The position numbers and the translations under genes were made by a program. From Chitinophaga sp. CF118 (lineage in GTDB: Bacteria; Bacteroidota; Bacteroidia; Chitinophagales; Chitinophagaceae), in contig NZ_FOMK01000003.1 of NCBI RefSeq assembly GCF_900112615.1, positions 248,001 through 312,000 on the forward strand: DNA of 64,000 nucleotides. The letters are read 5' to 3'. Under the pieces are notes generated by a model, which did no database searches, was not told where the DNA came from, and saw only the letters and a program-made list of their open reading frames with translations. Positions 36,664 to 45,470 of this stretch are shown piece after piece. Positions within the stretch are counted from its first letter, which is position 1. The number at the start of each line of letters is the position of its first letter.

Positions 36664-37470
36664 ATGGTAGTATTGGGTTATCTGGCTTCGCTGCTTATCG
36701 GTGTTTCTCTGGGTCTTATTGGTGGGGGAGGATCTATTCTTACAGTACCGGTTCTGGTATATATTTTCAGTATTTCTCCTGTTCTGGCAACTTCTTATTC
36801 ACTTTTCATTGTTGGCAGCACCAGCCTGATCGGTGCTTATGGTAACTTTCGCAAAGGGCAGGTAAGTTTTCATACAGCCTTATTATTTGGTATCTCTTCC
36901 ATAGTAACAGTATTTGTTACACGAAAATTTATTATCCCGGCCATTCCTGAGCATTTATTTAAACTCGGACATTTTACTGTAACCTGGTCACTTGTTACAA
37001 TGATCCTGTTTGCCATACTGATGCTGGCAGCTTCTATATCTATGATCAGCAGTAAAACAGAAGAATGTGCTCCGGCAGGATCCACTACTATCAGTGATTT
37101 CCTGAAGCTGTTATTATATGGAGTGGGCATAGGAATTGTAACCGGCCTGTTGGGAGCTGGAGGTGGATTTTTATTGATACCTGCACTCATTATCCTGGTA
37201 AAATTGCCTATGAAAACAGCTGTAGGCACTTCGTTGTTCATCATCGCACTCAATTCTTTATTTGGCTTTTTAGGTGATCTTGGGCATTATCAGATCGATT
37301 GGTTCTTCCTGTTAAAAATCGCTTTCATTGCAGTGATAGGAATACTATTGGGAGGATTGCTGGCGCCAAAAATATCAGGCGAAAAACTTAAAAAAGGCTT
37401 TGGCTGGTTTGTGCTGATAATGGGTATTTATATTATTATTCATGAACTTTTGGTAAAACAGGTAGTGTGA
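36664..37470 (+). CDS. TauE/SafE-family sulfite/anion exporter
   Basis: 268-residue membrane protein with about eight helices arranged as two repeats, each starting with a glycine-rich signature (GVSLGLIGGGGSILTVPVL and GIVTGLLGAGGGFLLIPAL), the hallmark of the family. Members export sulfite, sulfoacetate or related anions. Position in a sulfur regulon with persulfide dioxygenase suggests sulfite or thiosulfate efflux, since sulfite is the product of that enzyme. Confidence 0.88.
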   Translation: MVVLGYLASLLIGVSLGLIGGGGSILTVPVLVYIFSISPVLATSYSLFIVGSTSLIGAYGNFRKGQVSFHTALLFGISSIVTVFVTRKFIIPAIPEHLFKLGHFTVTWSLVTMILFAILMLAASISMISSKTEECAPAGSTTISDFLKLLLYGVGIGIVTGLLGAGGGFLLIPALIILVKLPMKTAVGTSLFIIALNSLFGFLGDLGHYQIDWFFLLKIAFIAVIGILLGGLLAPKISGEKLKKGFGWFVLIMGIYIIIHELLVKQVV

Positions 37471-37480
37471 CTAAAGTCAC
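37467..37480. promoter_or_regulatory. Palindromic operator GTGACTAAAGTCAC
   Basis: Second perfect GTGAC-N4-GTCAC palindrome, overlapping the exporter stop codon and 54 bp before the YeeE gene. A box GAACTTTA at 37503-37510 follows after 22 bp, the same spacing as at the first site. Confidence 0.7.
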
Positions 37481-37534
37481 CATTCAAAAGCCTGAAGATC
37501 CGGAACTTTATATTAAGCAAACAAAAGTATAACA

Positions 37535-38104
37535 ATGACAGTGATTACATTTTTAAAACAACCCTGGCCCTGGTATGTAGCCGGTCCGCTTATAGGACTT
37601 ACTGTGCCGGCTTTGTTGTTACTGGGTAATAAATCCTTTGGCATCAGTTCATCCATGCGACATATCTGTGCAGCATGTTTGCCAGCAAAAATCCCCTTTT
37701 TTCAATATGACTGGAAAAAGGAAATCTGGAATCTTTTCTTTGTAGCAGGCATCCTGGTGGGTGGATTTATAGCAGTGTACTGGCTGGGAAATCCTGAAGC
37801 TGTAGCTGTGAATCCAAAACTGGCCAGTGAATTGTCTGTTTATGGAATTCATAATTACCATTCACTGGTACCAACTGAATTATTCAACTGGTCTGCTTTA
37901 TTCAGTATAAGAGGAGCTGTGATGATGATTGGAGGAGGTTTCCTTGTAGGATTCGGAACACGTTATGCAGGAGGATGTACCAGTGGTCATGCTATCATGG
38001 GATTATCAACCCTGCAATGGCCATCGCTGGTAGCAACTATTTCATTCATGTCCGGTGGCTTTATCATGGCTAATCTGATCCTTCCTTACATTCTTAAATT
38101 ATAA
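37535..38104 (+). CDS. YeeE/YedE-family transporter, half A
   Basis: 189-residue membrane protein with about five helices. It carries the conserved motif GGCTSGH with Cys148, the type of cysteine that relays thiosulfate or polysulfide through TsuA/YeeE-like channels. The protein is half the size of E. coli YeeE; the next gene, 2 bp downstream, encodes the other half, as in split PmpA/PmpB-type pairs. Probably moves a sulfur compound into the cell. Confidence 0.85.
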   Translation: MTVITFLKQPWPWYVAGPLIGLTVPALLLLGNKSFGISSSMRHICAACLPAKIPFFQYDWKKEIWNLFFVAGILVGGFIAVYWLGNPEAVAVNPKLASELSVYGIHNYHSLVPTELFNWSALFSIRGAVMMIGGGFLVGFGTRYAGGCTSGHAIMGLSTLQWPSLVATISFMSGGFIMANLILPYILKL

Positions 38105-38106
38105 TA

Positions 38107-38523
38107 ATGTTAAAGCAGAATATAAAATATGCAATTGTAGGTACCTTGTTCGGGATTGTGTTCGTTAAAGCGGAAGTTGTCAGCTGGTTCCGGATCCAGG
38201 AAATGTTCAAGATGGAATCCTTTCATATGTACGGCATTATAGGGAGTGCAGTGATCGTTGGGATGATTTCAGTATGGCTCATCAGGAAATTCGATATTAA
38301 AACTATGGATGGTGAAACTGTTCAGTTTCATCCGAAAACATTCAACAAAGGGCAGATATACGGCGGGCTGATGTTCGGTTTAGGCTGGGCGATAACAGGT
38401 GCCTGTCCTGGTCCCTTATTTGCCCAGATAGGCACGGGTGCAACAGTGATTATCGTCACACTTATCAGCGCAATTGCCGGCACATGGTTTTATGGAAAGT
38501 TCAGAGAAAAATTACCACATTAA
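38107..38523 (+). CDS. YeeE/YedE-family transporter, half B (DUF6691-like)
   Basis: 138 residues, about four helices, with the conserved GACPGP motif holding Cys100. Forms the partner of the preceding half-transporter; start lies 2 bp after its stop. The pair is followed 11 bp later by the persulfide dioxygenase gene, which supports a role in import of thiosulfate or persulfide sulfur. Confidence 0.85.
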   Translation: MLKQNIKYAIVGTLFGIVFVKAEVVSWFRIQEMFKMESFHMYGIIGSAVIVGMISVWLIRKFDIKTMDGETVQFHPKTFNKGQIYGGLMFGLGWAITGACPGPLFAQIGTGATVIIVTLISAIAGTWFYGKFREKLPH

Positions 38524-38534
38524 TATAAAGAAAG

Positions 38535-39857
38535 ATGAAGATTCAACAATTCGAAGATAAAGGACTGGCACATTATTCATACGCAGTATTAAGTGGATCA
38601 CAGATCGCATTGATAGATCCTTCAAGAGATATTACGCCTTACCTGAAATATGCAGAAGAGCAGGCCGCAAAGATCATCGCTATTATAGAAACACATCCGC
38701 ATGCTGATTTTGTGAGCGGACATTTTGAACTGCATCGCACTACTGGGGCTGCTTTGTATTGCTCTGCATTACAGGAAGCCAGTTATCCTCATCATACATT
38801 TGATGAAGGCGATGAAATCATAATAGGGGCCGTAAAGCTAAAATCATTGAATACACCCGGACATTCACCGGACAGCATCAGTATTGTAGTAGAACAGGAT
38901 GGGAAAGACAAAGCTGTATTTACAGGAGATACTTTATTCATAGGTGATTGCGGTCGTCCGGACCTTCGGGAAAATACCGGAAAGGCTAGTGCCAAAAGAG
39001 AAGATCTGGCTAAACAGATGTATTATTCTTTGCGTGAAAAGCTAATGTTGCTGGATGATAATGTGATTGTTTATCCCGCTCATGGCGCAGGTACGCTTTG
39101 TGGTAAGGCATTAAGTGAAGCATCCAGCAGCACGATAGGCGAAGAAACATATAGTAACTGGAGCTTACAGCAAATGAGTGAAGCGGAATTTGTACGTGAG
39201 TTAATCTCCGAACAACCTTTTGTCCCTATGTATTTTCCATATGATGTAGGGGTAAATAAAAGTGGAGCGGAAAATCAGGCTGATTCTTTAGCTAAAATTG
39301 TGATTGGTAATCCGGAAGATGAAAAGATCCCTGTAATAGATACGCGGTCAGCAGTAGCGTTTAAAGAAGGACATCTGCCCGGAGCTATTAATTTACAGGA
39401 TGGAGGTAAATTTGAAACATGGTTAGGCAGCATTATTGCCCCTGGAGAAGCGTTCTATTTACTGGCTGAAAATGAGGCAGCATTACAGTCTGTAATAAAA
39501 AAGACTGCTAAGATAGGATATGAAGGATTTATCAAAAAAGCTTTTACCGGTGCAGCAGGCCATACATCCATGACACCATTGGATCTGGATAACTTCAAAA
39601 CACATCAGGACCATTATACAATTGTTGATATCCGGAACCCTGCTGAAGTAAAAGCACATCCTATTTTCCCGGATGCTCTGCACATTCCTTTATATGAACT
39701 GAGAGAAAGAGCCGGAGAGATCCCGGTAGATAAGCCCGTTGTGGTACATTGCGCAGGCGGTTACCGCAGTGCAGCCGGCAGTAGTATTGTGGATGGAGTA
39801 TTACATGGCCGGGCGAAGGTATATGATCTGGGAGAAGTTGTTCAATCGTTTTCGTAA
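38535..39857 (+). CDS. Persulfide dioxygenase-rhodanese fusion (CstB/ETHE1-like)
   Basis: 440 residues. The N-terminal metallo-beta-lactamase domain (1 to about 240) has THPHADFVSGH with His54, His56, Asp58 and His63 and the later GHSPDS and PAHG metal ligands of ETHE1-type non-heme iron persulfide dioxygenases, which oxidise glutathione- or CoA-persulfide to sulfite. Two rhodanese domains follow: the first (about 250-335) has no cysteine at the active loop and looks inactive, the second (about 350-440) has VVHCAGGYRSA with Cys406. Such fusions (CstB) turn persulfides to thiosulfate. Last gene of the sulfur regulon. Confidence 0.9.
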   Translation: MKIQQFEDKGLAHYSYAVLSGSQIALIDPSRDITPYLKYAEEQAAKIIAIIETHPHADFVSGHFELHRTTGAALYCSALQEASYPHHTFDEGDEIIIGAVKLKSLNTPGHSPDSISIVVEQDGKDKAVFTGDTLFIGDCGRPDLRENTGKASAKREDLAKQMYYSLREKLMLLDDNVIVYPAHGAGTLCGKALSEASSSTIGEETYSNWSLQQMSEAEFVRELISEQPFVPMYFPYDVGVNKSGAENQADSLAKIVIGNPEDEKIPVIDTRSAVAFKEGHLPGAINLQDGGKFETWLGSIIAPGEAFYLLAENEAALQSVIKKTAKIGYEGFIKKAFTGAAGHTSMTPLDLDNFKTHQDHYTIVDIRNPAEVKAHPIFPDALHIPLYELRERAGEIPVDKPVVVHCAGGYRSAAGSSIVDGVLHGRAKVYDLGEVVQSFS

Positions 39858-39984
39858 TACCTGATTCTGAAGGATGTAACCTTCATCGGGATTCTTTAGA
39901 GTATCAAATACGTTGATTTTGAGAGAGATAAGAGGAGTATCTTCATTGGGATCCCTTCAGTGCACACTTGATCAATTTTTTTCA

Positions 39985-39992
39985 TATTTTTG
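39985..39992 (+). promoter_or_regulatory. -7 promoter box TATTTTTG of the lipoprotein gene
   Basis: Exact match to TAnnTTTG, 23 bp before the lipoprotein ATG at 40016. It lies inside the longer TTG-started frame from 39968, which supports the shorter gene start. Confidence 0.5.
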
Positions 39993-40015
39993 TAAGAACT
40001 AATAGAACCTATCCT

Positions 40016-40615
40016 ATGAAGAAATTCCTCCTGCCTGTCATGGTAGTTGTTGCATTGGCTTTTGCATCCTGCTCAAAAGATGCCGCATTAGAAGGCGATA
40101 AAAACAATAATGGTGGTGACTCAACAGGTACCGAGAACCCTGCAGTTGGCGTAGACAGTGTTGTTACCTTTACCAATGTAAAAATTGGATTAGCACCGGG
40201 AGATCAAACTTATGGTCGTGTATTTTCTTCAGTAACCGGCCTGGTATACCTGGATGATGCTATTCCGGATTCAGTAGGTAAGTATATCAATCTGGCTTTC
40301 CACTATCAGGCATCATTTTCCATGTTCTTTTCCAGTGCAGATCCGAATGCATTTGACATAACCATACCTGGTGTGACTAAAACGAATGTCCGTAACTATG
40401 TTGATTCATCATTCAAAGTAACTTCTTTTGATACGCTAACACATGCATCAACGTTGAAAAAGCTGACTGTAACGAATGATAATGAAACAATTGATGCTGC
40501 AGACCTGCCACTGGCTGTATTCTTCAAGAATAGCGACGGTAAGATCGGGATTATCAAGGTGAAATCCCTGTTCGATAATTATGTGCTGGTAGATGTAAAA
40601 GTAGAGTACAAATAA
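40016..40615 (+). CDS. Hypothetical lipoprotein
   Basis: 199 residues with a lipoprotein signal (MKKFLLPVMVVVALAFASC, lipid-modified Cys19) followed by an Asp/Asn/Gly-rich linker. The rest is beta-rich without a domain I recognise. A typical outer- or inner-membrane lipoprotein of Bacteroidota; function unknown. A strong terminator follows. Confidence 0.75.
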   Translation: MKKFLLPVMVVVALAFASCSKDAALEGDKNNNGGDSTGTENPAVGVDSVVTFTNVKIGLAPGDQTYGRVFSSVTGLVYLDDAIPDSVGKYINLAFHYQASFSMFFSSADPNAFDITIPGVTKTNVRNYVDSSFKVTSFDTLTHASTLKKLTVTNDNETIDAADLPLAVFFKNSDGKIGIIKVKSLFDNYVLVDVKVEYK

Positions 40616-40679
40616 TTATTATAATTAATACAGTCAGGGGCTGACTTCTATATTGAAAAATCGGCCCTGGGATTCATAT

Positions 40680-40715
40680 AAAAAGAGGGTGCACTTCAAT
40701 TTGCACCCTCTTTTT
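40680..40715 (+). terminator. Intrinsic terminator after the lipoprotein gene
   Basis: 14-bp perfect stem, arms aaaaagagggtgca (40680-40693) and tgcaccctcttttt (40702-40715), 8-base loop, T run on one side and A run on the other. Confidence 0.9.
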
Positions 40716-40789
40716 ATGTTAATACCTGATAGAGATTTAATCATACTGATTCTCAGGATATAGCACAGTATTTGTGCTGAATTTTATTT

Positions 40790-40797
40790 TATCTTTG
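40790..40797 (+). promoter_or_regulatory. -7 promoter box TATCTTTG of the AAA/PD-(D/E)XK gene
   Basis: Exact TAnnTTTG match ending 5 bp before the ATG at 40803, again implying a very short or absent 5' leader. A TTTG at 40771-40774 could be the -33 element though the spacing (15 bp) is short. Confidence 0.45.
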
Positions 40798-40802
40798 TTA
40801 GC

Positions 40803-42332
40803 ATGCGTAAGTATCCAATAGGTTTACAGGATTTCGGGGAAATAAGGAAAGGGGGGTTTTTATATGTAGATAAGACCCCACTAATCTATAGGCTAATAGA
40901 ATCTGGGAAGTATTATTTTCTCAGTCGTCCCAGACGTTTCGGTAAATCCCTGTTGTTATCAACCATAAAGGAAATTTTCAGCGGCAACAAAAAACTGTTT
41001 GAAGGGCTTTGGATACATGATCAATGGAATTGGGAGCAGATACACCCGGTGATACATTTACGATTTAGTAAGCTCGATTACCAGAAATTAGGATTGTATG
41101 AGGCGCTCAATATGGAAATGGGTATTGTAGCAAAAGAGTTCGGCATAGAACTGGAATCCAGTCATTTAAAAGGAAGGTTTGCAGAATTAATCCGTAAAGC
41201 TTCAGCCAATGGCGCGGTGGTGATCCTGATTGATGAATATGATAAACCTATTACAGATTATCTGGAAGATCTGGAGAAAGTGGAGGAGAACCGCTCTGTA
41301 TTTAAGAGTTTTTATTCTGTATTAAAGGATTCTGATGAATATATTCGTTTGCTGTTGCTCACTGGGGTAAGCAGGTTTTCCAAAGTGAGTATATTCTCTG
41401 ATCTGAATAACCTGTATGATATTACGCTTAATCCCCATTATGCTGCACTTGTAGGTATTACCCAGCAAGAACTTGAATCTGATTTTGCCGAAGAAATAAG
41501 TGTTCTTCAGCAAAGTCAGCCGAATGTTTTGCAGAAATTAAAGGAATGGTATAATGGATATTCCTGGGATGGCATTACAAAAGTGTATAACCCATTCTCA
41601 TTGCTTAGTTATATGGGTTCCGGACGGCTTCAGAATTTTTGGTTTCAAACGGGTACACCAACGTGGTTGGTGAATCTGATGAAACATAACCTTGAGTTTG
41701 ATTTGGATAATGTATTAATTGGAGAAAATGCCATAAGTAGCTTTAATGTGGAGCATATTGCTCCGGTGCCGGTTTTGTTTCAGACGGGTTACCTGACCAT
41801 TAAGGCTTATGATCCTGAATCAAGGCTATATGAGCTGGGATATCCGAATAAGGAGGTGGAAGAAAGCCTTACAGATGCGTTGTTGAGTGCTTACAGGAAT
41901 ATATTTCCGGGTCATGACTCGATGTCGGTTACATATGATTTGAACAAGGCGTTGAAAAATAATGATATGCCTCAAATGATAAAAGCGCTGGATACACTTT
42001 TATCGACCATTCCTTATGATCATTGGAAGGCAGAAAGCGAATCTATCTTTCATATTATTGTACATCTTTCTTTTAAGCGCTTAGGTATTGACGTACGCAG
42101 CGAAGTACATAGCTCTACCGGCCGATGTGATATATTAGTATTTACTGATAAATACATTTTTGCATTAGAGCTGAAGCTGAATGGCACTGCCCAGGCGGCC
42201 CTTGATCAGATTTTTGAGAAGGGATATTTGCGTTCGTATCAATCAGATTCCAGAAAGAAAATAGGGATAGGTATTAATTTCTCTTCTGAGAAACGATCTG
42301 TAGAAGAATTCCTGGTTAAAGAGGTGGAATAA
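40803..42332 (+). CDS. AAA-ATPase-like protein with PD-(D/E)XK nuclease domain
   Basis: 509 residues of the AAA-ATPase_like plus DUF1703 family, common in many copies in Bacteroidota. The N-terminus shows the family opening KYPIGLQDFGEIRKGGFLYVDKT and a variant P-loop SRPRRFGKSLLLST; IDEYDKPI is the Walker B-like motif. The C-terminal PD-(D/E)XK core is visible in RCDILVFTDKYIFALELKLNG. Role in the cell is not established; mobile-element or defence links have been proposed for the family. Confidence 0.88.
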   Translation: MRKYPIGLQDFGEIRKGGFLYVDKTPLIYRLIESGKYYFLSRPRRFGKSLLLSTIKEIFSGNKKLFEGLWIHDQWNWEQIHPVIHLRFSKLDYQKLGLYEALNMEMGIVAKEFGIELESSHLKGRFAELIRKASANGAVVILIDEYDKPITDYLEDLEKVEENRSVFKSFYSVLKDSDEYIRLLLLTGVSRFSKVSIFSDLNNLYDITLNPHYAALVGITQQELESDFAEEISVLQQSQPNVLQKLKEWYNGYSWDGITKVYNPFSLLSYMGSGRLQNFWFQTGTPTWLVNLMKHNLEFDLDNVLIGENAISSFNVEHIAPVPVLFQTGYLTIKAYDPESRLYELGYPNKEVEESLTDALLSAYRNIFPGHDSMSVTYDLNKALKNNDMPQMIKALDTLLSTIPYDHWKAESESIFHIIVHLSFKRLGIDVRSEVHSSTGRCDILVFTDKYIFALELKLNGTAQAALDQIFEKGYLRSYQSDSRKKIGIGINFSSEKRSVEEFLVKEVE

Positions 42333-42596
42333 AATATATGAAGGGGAGGCTTCCCTCTATTTAGTTTCAGCACCTGCTGAACAAGAGTTATTACTTAGAA
42401 GTCACTTTAAATTCGGGACAACCAATTTTATCAATCCAGGGGGCAGTAATCTGAAAGCGGGGATCAAAGTCGTAATGCTATAAATAAAATGTTGTTAACC
42501 TCCCATTAACAAACCGGGGAGAGAAAAAGTATAATTTACTTTATAATGAGGAATGTATGATTATCAGGTTTGGCCCTAATACCCTCAAATAATTAT

Positions 42597-44342
42597 ATGA
42601 AAATTACAGGAAACATTTTCGGCATTACCCTCAAGTCTATAATTAGCAGAATAATAAATGCAGGGACTCCAGGTCTTGATGAGAATGAGAAGCAGGCGGT
42701 GATTAGTATTAATTTCACTTCTGCAGTTACAGGATTAATGGTATTTGTGTTTGGTGGTATTATATATGCTATGATGCCTCTGACTAAAATATTAATTCCC
42801 GTTATATTTGAAGGCAGCAGTTTTTTTGCAGTAGTATATCTGAACGGACTGGGTAAATACCAGCAAGCCAGAATGGGAGTTTATCTTATTCATTGTTTCA
42901 GTGCGGTATATTTTGGTGCAATATTGGGCGAAACTATTCCCGTTGAGTTAATTGCTGCATTTCTGTTTATTTTCTTAATAGGATCTGCTTGTTTGGTTTA
43001 TAGGGAGAAGAAATCCAGAGCAGTATTTATAAGTGCAACAATTATTCTATGGCTGATTGTTTATCTAAATCATTTTTTTCAGGTTATTACGCCCATTCAT
43101 TTTTCTGAAACTGCCCTTCCTGTGATTTCTCATTTATGTTGCGGGGGGATGGTGATACTAATGTCTATTATAACATTTTCATACATAAAGCAGAACGATA
43201 AATTATTTGCAGATGTAGAGAAAGCAAATACCCATAAAACTAATTTTCTCTGGGAAACATCGCATGAGATAAGAACTCCGCTCAATGGGATTATAGGGAT
43301 TGCCCAGATCCTGCAATCAAGAAAATCCCTCTTTCTTCAATTAGAGGAAGGTTCTGAAATCATGAAAGAAATTGATGATTTAAATGTTGCGGGTAAAACA
43401 ACGATAGATATTATAAATAACGTGTTAGACCTGGCAAAGATTCAAGCCGGGAAGTTTGACGAGATCAGAAAGACATCTTTCGATATTAAGGATCTTATTC
43501 AAACCTGTATAAGCGTTAATAGTATTATTGCCCGCAGAGTAGGAGCAGATATTATCTTAATAGCAGATGAAGAAATACCCATTATGAGGGGTGATGAAAT
43601 ATTTCTGCTAAAAATCATCAACAATCTTTTATCTAATGCTATAAAATTCACAGCACCTAAAAGTCAGGTTCGTTTTACGCTGGAGTATACCCACGAAGGA
43701 TATATTGTAATGCATTTCAGAAACTCAAGCTTTTTGTCGGAAGAGAAGGCAGCACAAATATTTGACGAATATCAATGTGAAAGAAATGCTTTCGTTGAAG
43801 GTACGGGATTGGGTTTATACATAACTAAAAAGCTGGTTACAATGTTAGGCGGAGAGATATCCGTTGAGACTGAGAGAGAACATACTACTTTTTCAGTAAT
43901 GATACCTTTTGAACCTGGCGATTATATTCCTTCCAAAGATGAAATACATGATAGGGAGAATGTGGCAGGAAAGAAGATACTTGTAATTGAAGATGATCTG
44001 ATGAGCCAGATGATTTTAGCGAAATTTTTGCTTAATGAACATGCTGAAGTGAAAAGTTGTGGTAGTGTAGAAGAGGGATTGGAAATACTTAAAGAGTATG
44101 TGCCGGATGTTATTATTTCTGACAGGCATTTGCCTAAAATGAGCGGGAAAGAGTTAATTGTTTGGTTGAAAGATCATTTCATTGATATTCCTGTTATCAT
44201 TGCTTCAGGAGATTGTTCAAAGAATGCAATGGATGAAATGGAGCAGGTAGGAGCTGCTGCATATATAATAAAGCCTATTCAGCATAAGAATCTATATAAG
44301 ATATTAAACCAATGTCTTAAAAAAGACATATCTCTCTCTTAA
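42597..44342 (+). CDS. Membrane hybrid sensor histidine kinase
   Basis: 581 residues from ATG 42597 (a TTG at 42570 is less likely). About six transmembrane helices in the first 190 residues form the sensor with no obvious periplasmic domain. Then a HisKA domain with His223 in SHEIRTPLNG, an HATPase domain (NNLLSNAIKF, GTGLGLYITKKL) and a C-terminal receiver with Asp509 in ISDRHLPKMSG. No output domain and no cognate regulator next to it. 65 bp separate it from the UbiA-type gene. Confidence 0.9.
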   Translation: MKITGNIFGITLKSIISRIINAGTPGLDENEKQAVISINFTSAVTGLMVFVFGGIIYAMMPLTKILIPVIFEGSSFFAVVYLNGLGKYQQARMGVYLIHCFSAVYFGAILGETIPVELIAAFLFIFLIGSACLVYREKKSRAVFISATIILWLIVYLNHFFQVITPIHFSETALPVISHLCCGGMVILMSIITFSYIKQNDKLFADVEKANTHKTNFLWETSHEIRTPLNGIIGIAQILQSRKSLFLQLEEGSEIMKEIDDLNVAGKTTIDIINNVLDLAKIQAGKFDEIRKTSFDIKDLIQTCISVNSIIARRVGADIILIADEEIPIMRGDEIFLLKIINNLLSNAIKFTAPKSQVRFTLEYTHEGYIVMHFRNSSFLSEEKAAQIFDEYQCERNAFVEGTGLGLYITKKLVTMLGGEISVETEREHTTFSVMIPFEPGDYIPSKDEIHDRENVAGKKILVIEDDLMSQMILAKFLLNEHAEVKSCGSVEEGLEILKEYVPDVIISDRHLPKMSGKELIVWLKDHFIDIPVIIASGDCSKNAMDEMEQVGAAAYIIKPIQHKNLYKILNQCLKKDISLS

Positions 44343-44407
44343 GAGAGGTTAGGGCATTGTTTAGATTTATCCCTCTTTTATTTGTCCAATTTCTCCTTAT
44401 TTTTGGA

Positions 44408-45349
44408 ATGAGGAGATTTTATCTCATGCGTCCGCTATACTGTAAATTAACATTCAGGGCAATAATCAGGGAACTGCGTATTGCATGGGGATTTATTAAT
44501 AATGATATCTGGGATACAATTATGCCTTCATTATTAATATTTATTACCTCCTGTATTTTTAATGGCAGATCATGGAAAGATTTGATGATCCCCATCCTCA
44601 TTTCTCTTACTTATGCTGTACTATATATCTACACCTTTTGCATCTCTAATCAGATAGATGGAATTGAGGAAGACCGGATCAATAAGCCATATAGGCCTCT
44701 TGTTACGGGCTTCGTAACCATGAAAGAAACTTTCACCAGAATGTATGCATACAATTTCGTTTATCTTGTTTATGCATTATTCCTGGGCTTATTCTGGTAT
44801 TCGTTAGCCTGGACTATTATTTCCTATTATTTAAATTTAGGAGGATGGAGTAATCACTGGATTTCCAAAAATCTTGTTGGAATGACATTAGGCACATTTA
44901 TATTGTTTAATGTTCAATGGCAAATTGCATTACAACCAGAGCAGGTAATTAGTTACAGAACACAGGCATATTTTGCAATGATGAGCATATGGGCCGGATT
45001 TGCCTTGCCAATACAAGATCTGAGAGATGTGGCCGGTGATCTAAAAGGAGGAAGGAAAACATTGCCCATTGCCGTAGGAGACCGGAAAGCCCGAATCATA
45101 TTAAGTATCCATTACTTCCTGTTTTTACCCGCCATCTTTTTATGTGCAATGCTGACTATGGTTCCATTAAAAGAGGTTATATCAAAGCCATTAAACATTA
45201 GCATCTTTATAATACAGATGATAGTACATTGGCTTGTTGCATACCGCTTGTTGGTTTATACCACCCCGGAAGCAGATCACCGGTCATATTTATTATACGT
45301 TTTGTTATTCTGTGCAGCTATACCAATGGTATGCGTCTTGAAAAGTTAA
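44408..45349 (+). CDS. UbiA-family prenyltransferase
   Basis: 313-residue integral membrane protein with about eight helices and the two Asp-rich motifs of UbiA enzymes: NQIDGIEEDRINKPYRPL (NxxxD type) and DLRDVAGDLKGGRKTLP. Such proteins attach a polyprenyl chain to an aromatic or other acceptor, or act as membrane terpene cyclases. ATG 44408 is chosen over a TTG at 44357. No menaquinone or heme genes are adjacent, so the substrate is open; its only close neighbour is the hybrid kinase. Confidence 0.82.
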   Translation: MRRFYLMRPLYCKLTFRAIIRELRIAWGFINNDIWDTIMPSLLIFITSCIFNGRSWKDLMIPILISLTYAVLYIYTFCISNQIDGIEEDRINKPYRPLVTGFVTMKETFTRMYAYNFVYLVYALFLGLFWYSLAWTIISYYLNLGGWSNHWISKNLVGMTLGTFILFNVQWQIALQPEQVISYRTQAYFAMMSIWAGFALPIQDLRDVAGDLKGGRKTLPIAVGDRKARIILSIHYFLFLPAIFLCAMLTMVPLKEVISKPLNISIFIIQMIVHWLVAYRLLVYTTPEADHRSYLLYVLLFCAAIPMVCVLKS

Positions 45350-45394
45350 TTCCCCAATAGGTAGGTATAGGACAGTTTCCCGCATCTCTTTAAT

Positions 45395-45402
45395 TATTTT
45401 TG
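45395..45402 (+). promoter_or_regulatory. -7 promoter box TATTTTTG in front of rhaT
   Basis: Exact TAnnTTTG match, 68 bp before the rhaT ATG at 45471; likely promoter of the rhaT-aldolase transcript. Confidence 0.45.
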
Positions 45403-45470
45403 AAAGATACCCATATGTAAAGGGTAGATGTTCCACCGTTAAAGACTGATATAAAATCAATTCCACAATT

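Noticed and set aside
38535-39857. A plain beta-lactamase or glyoxalase II
   Set aside because: The metallo-beta-lactamase fold with ETHE1 motifs is fused to two rhodanese domains and sits in a sulfur regulon.
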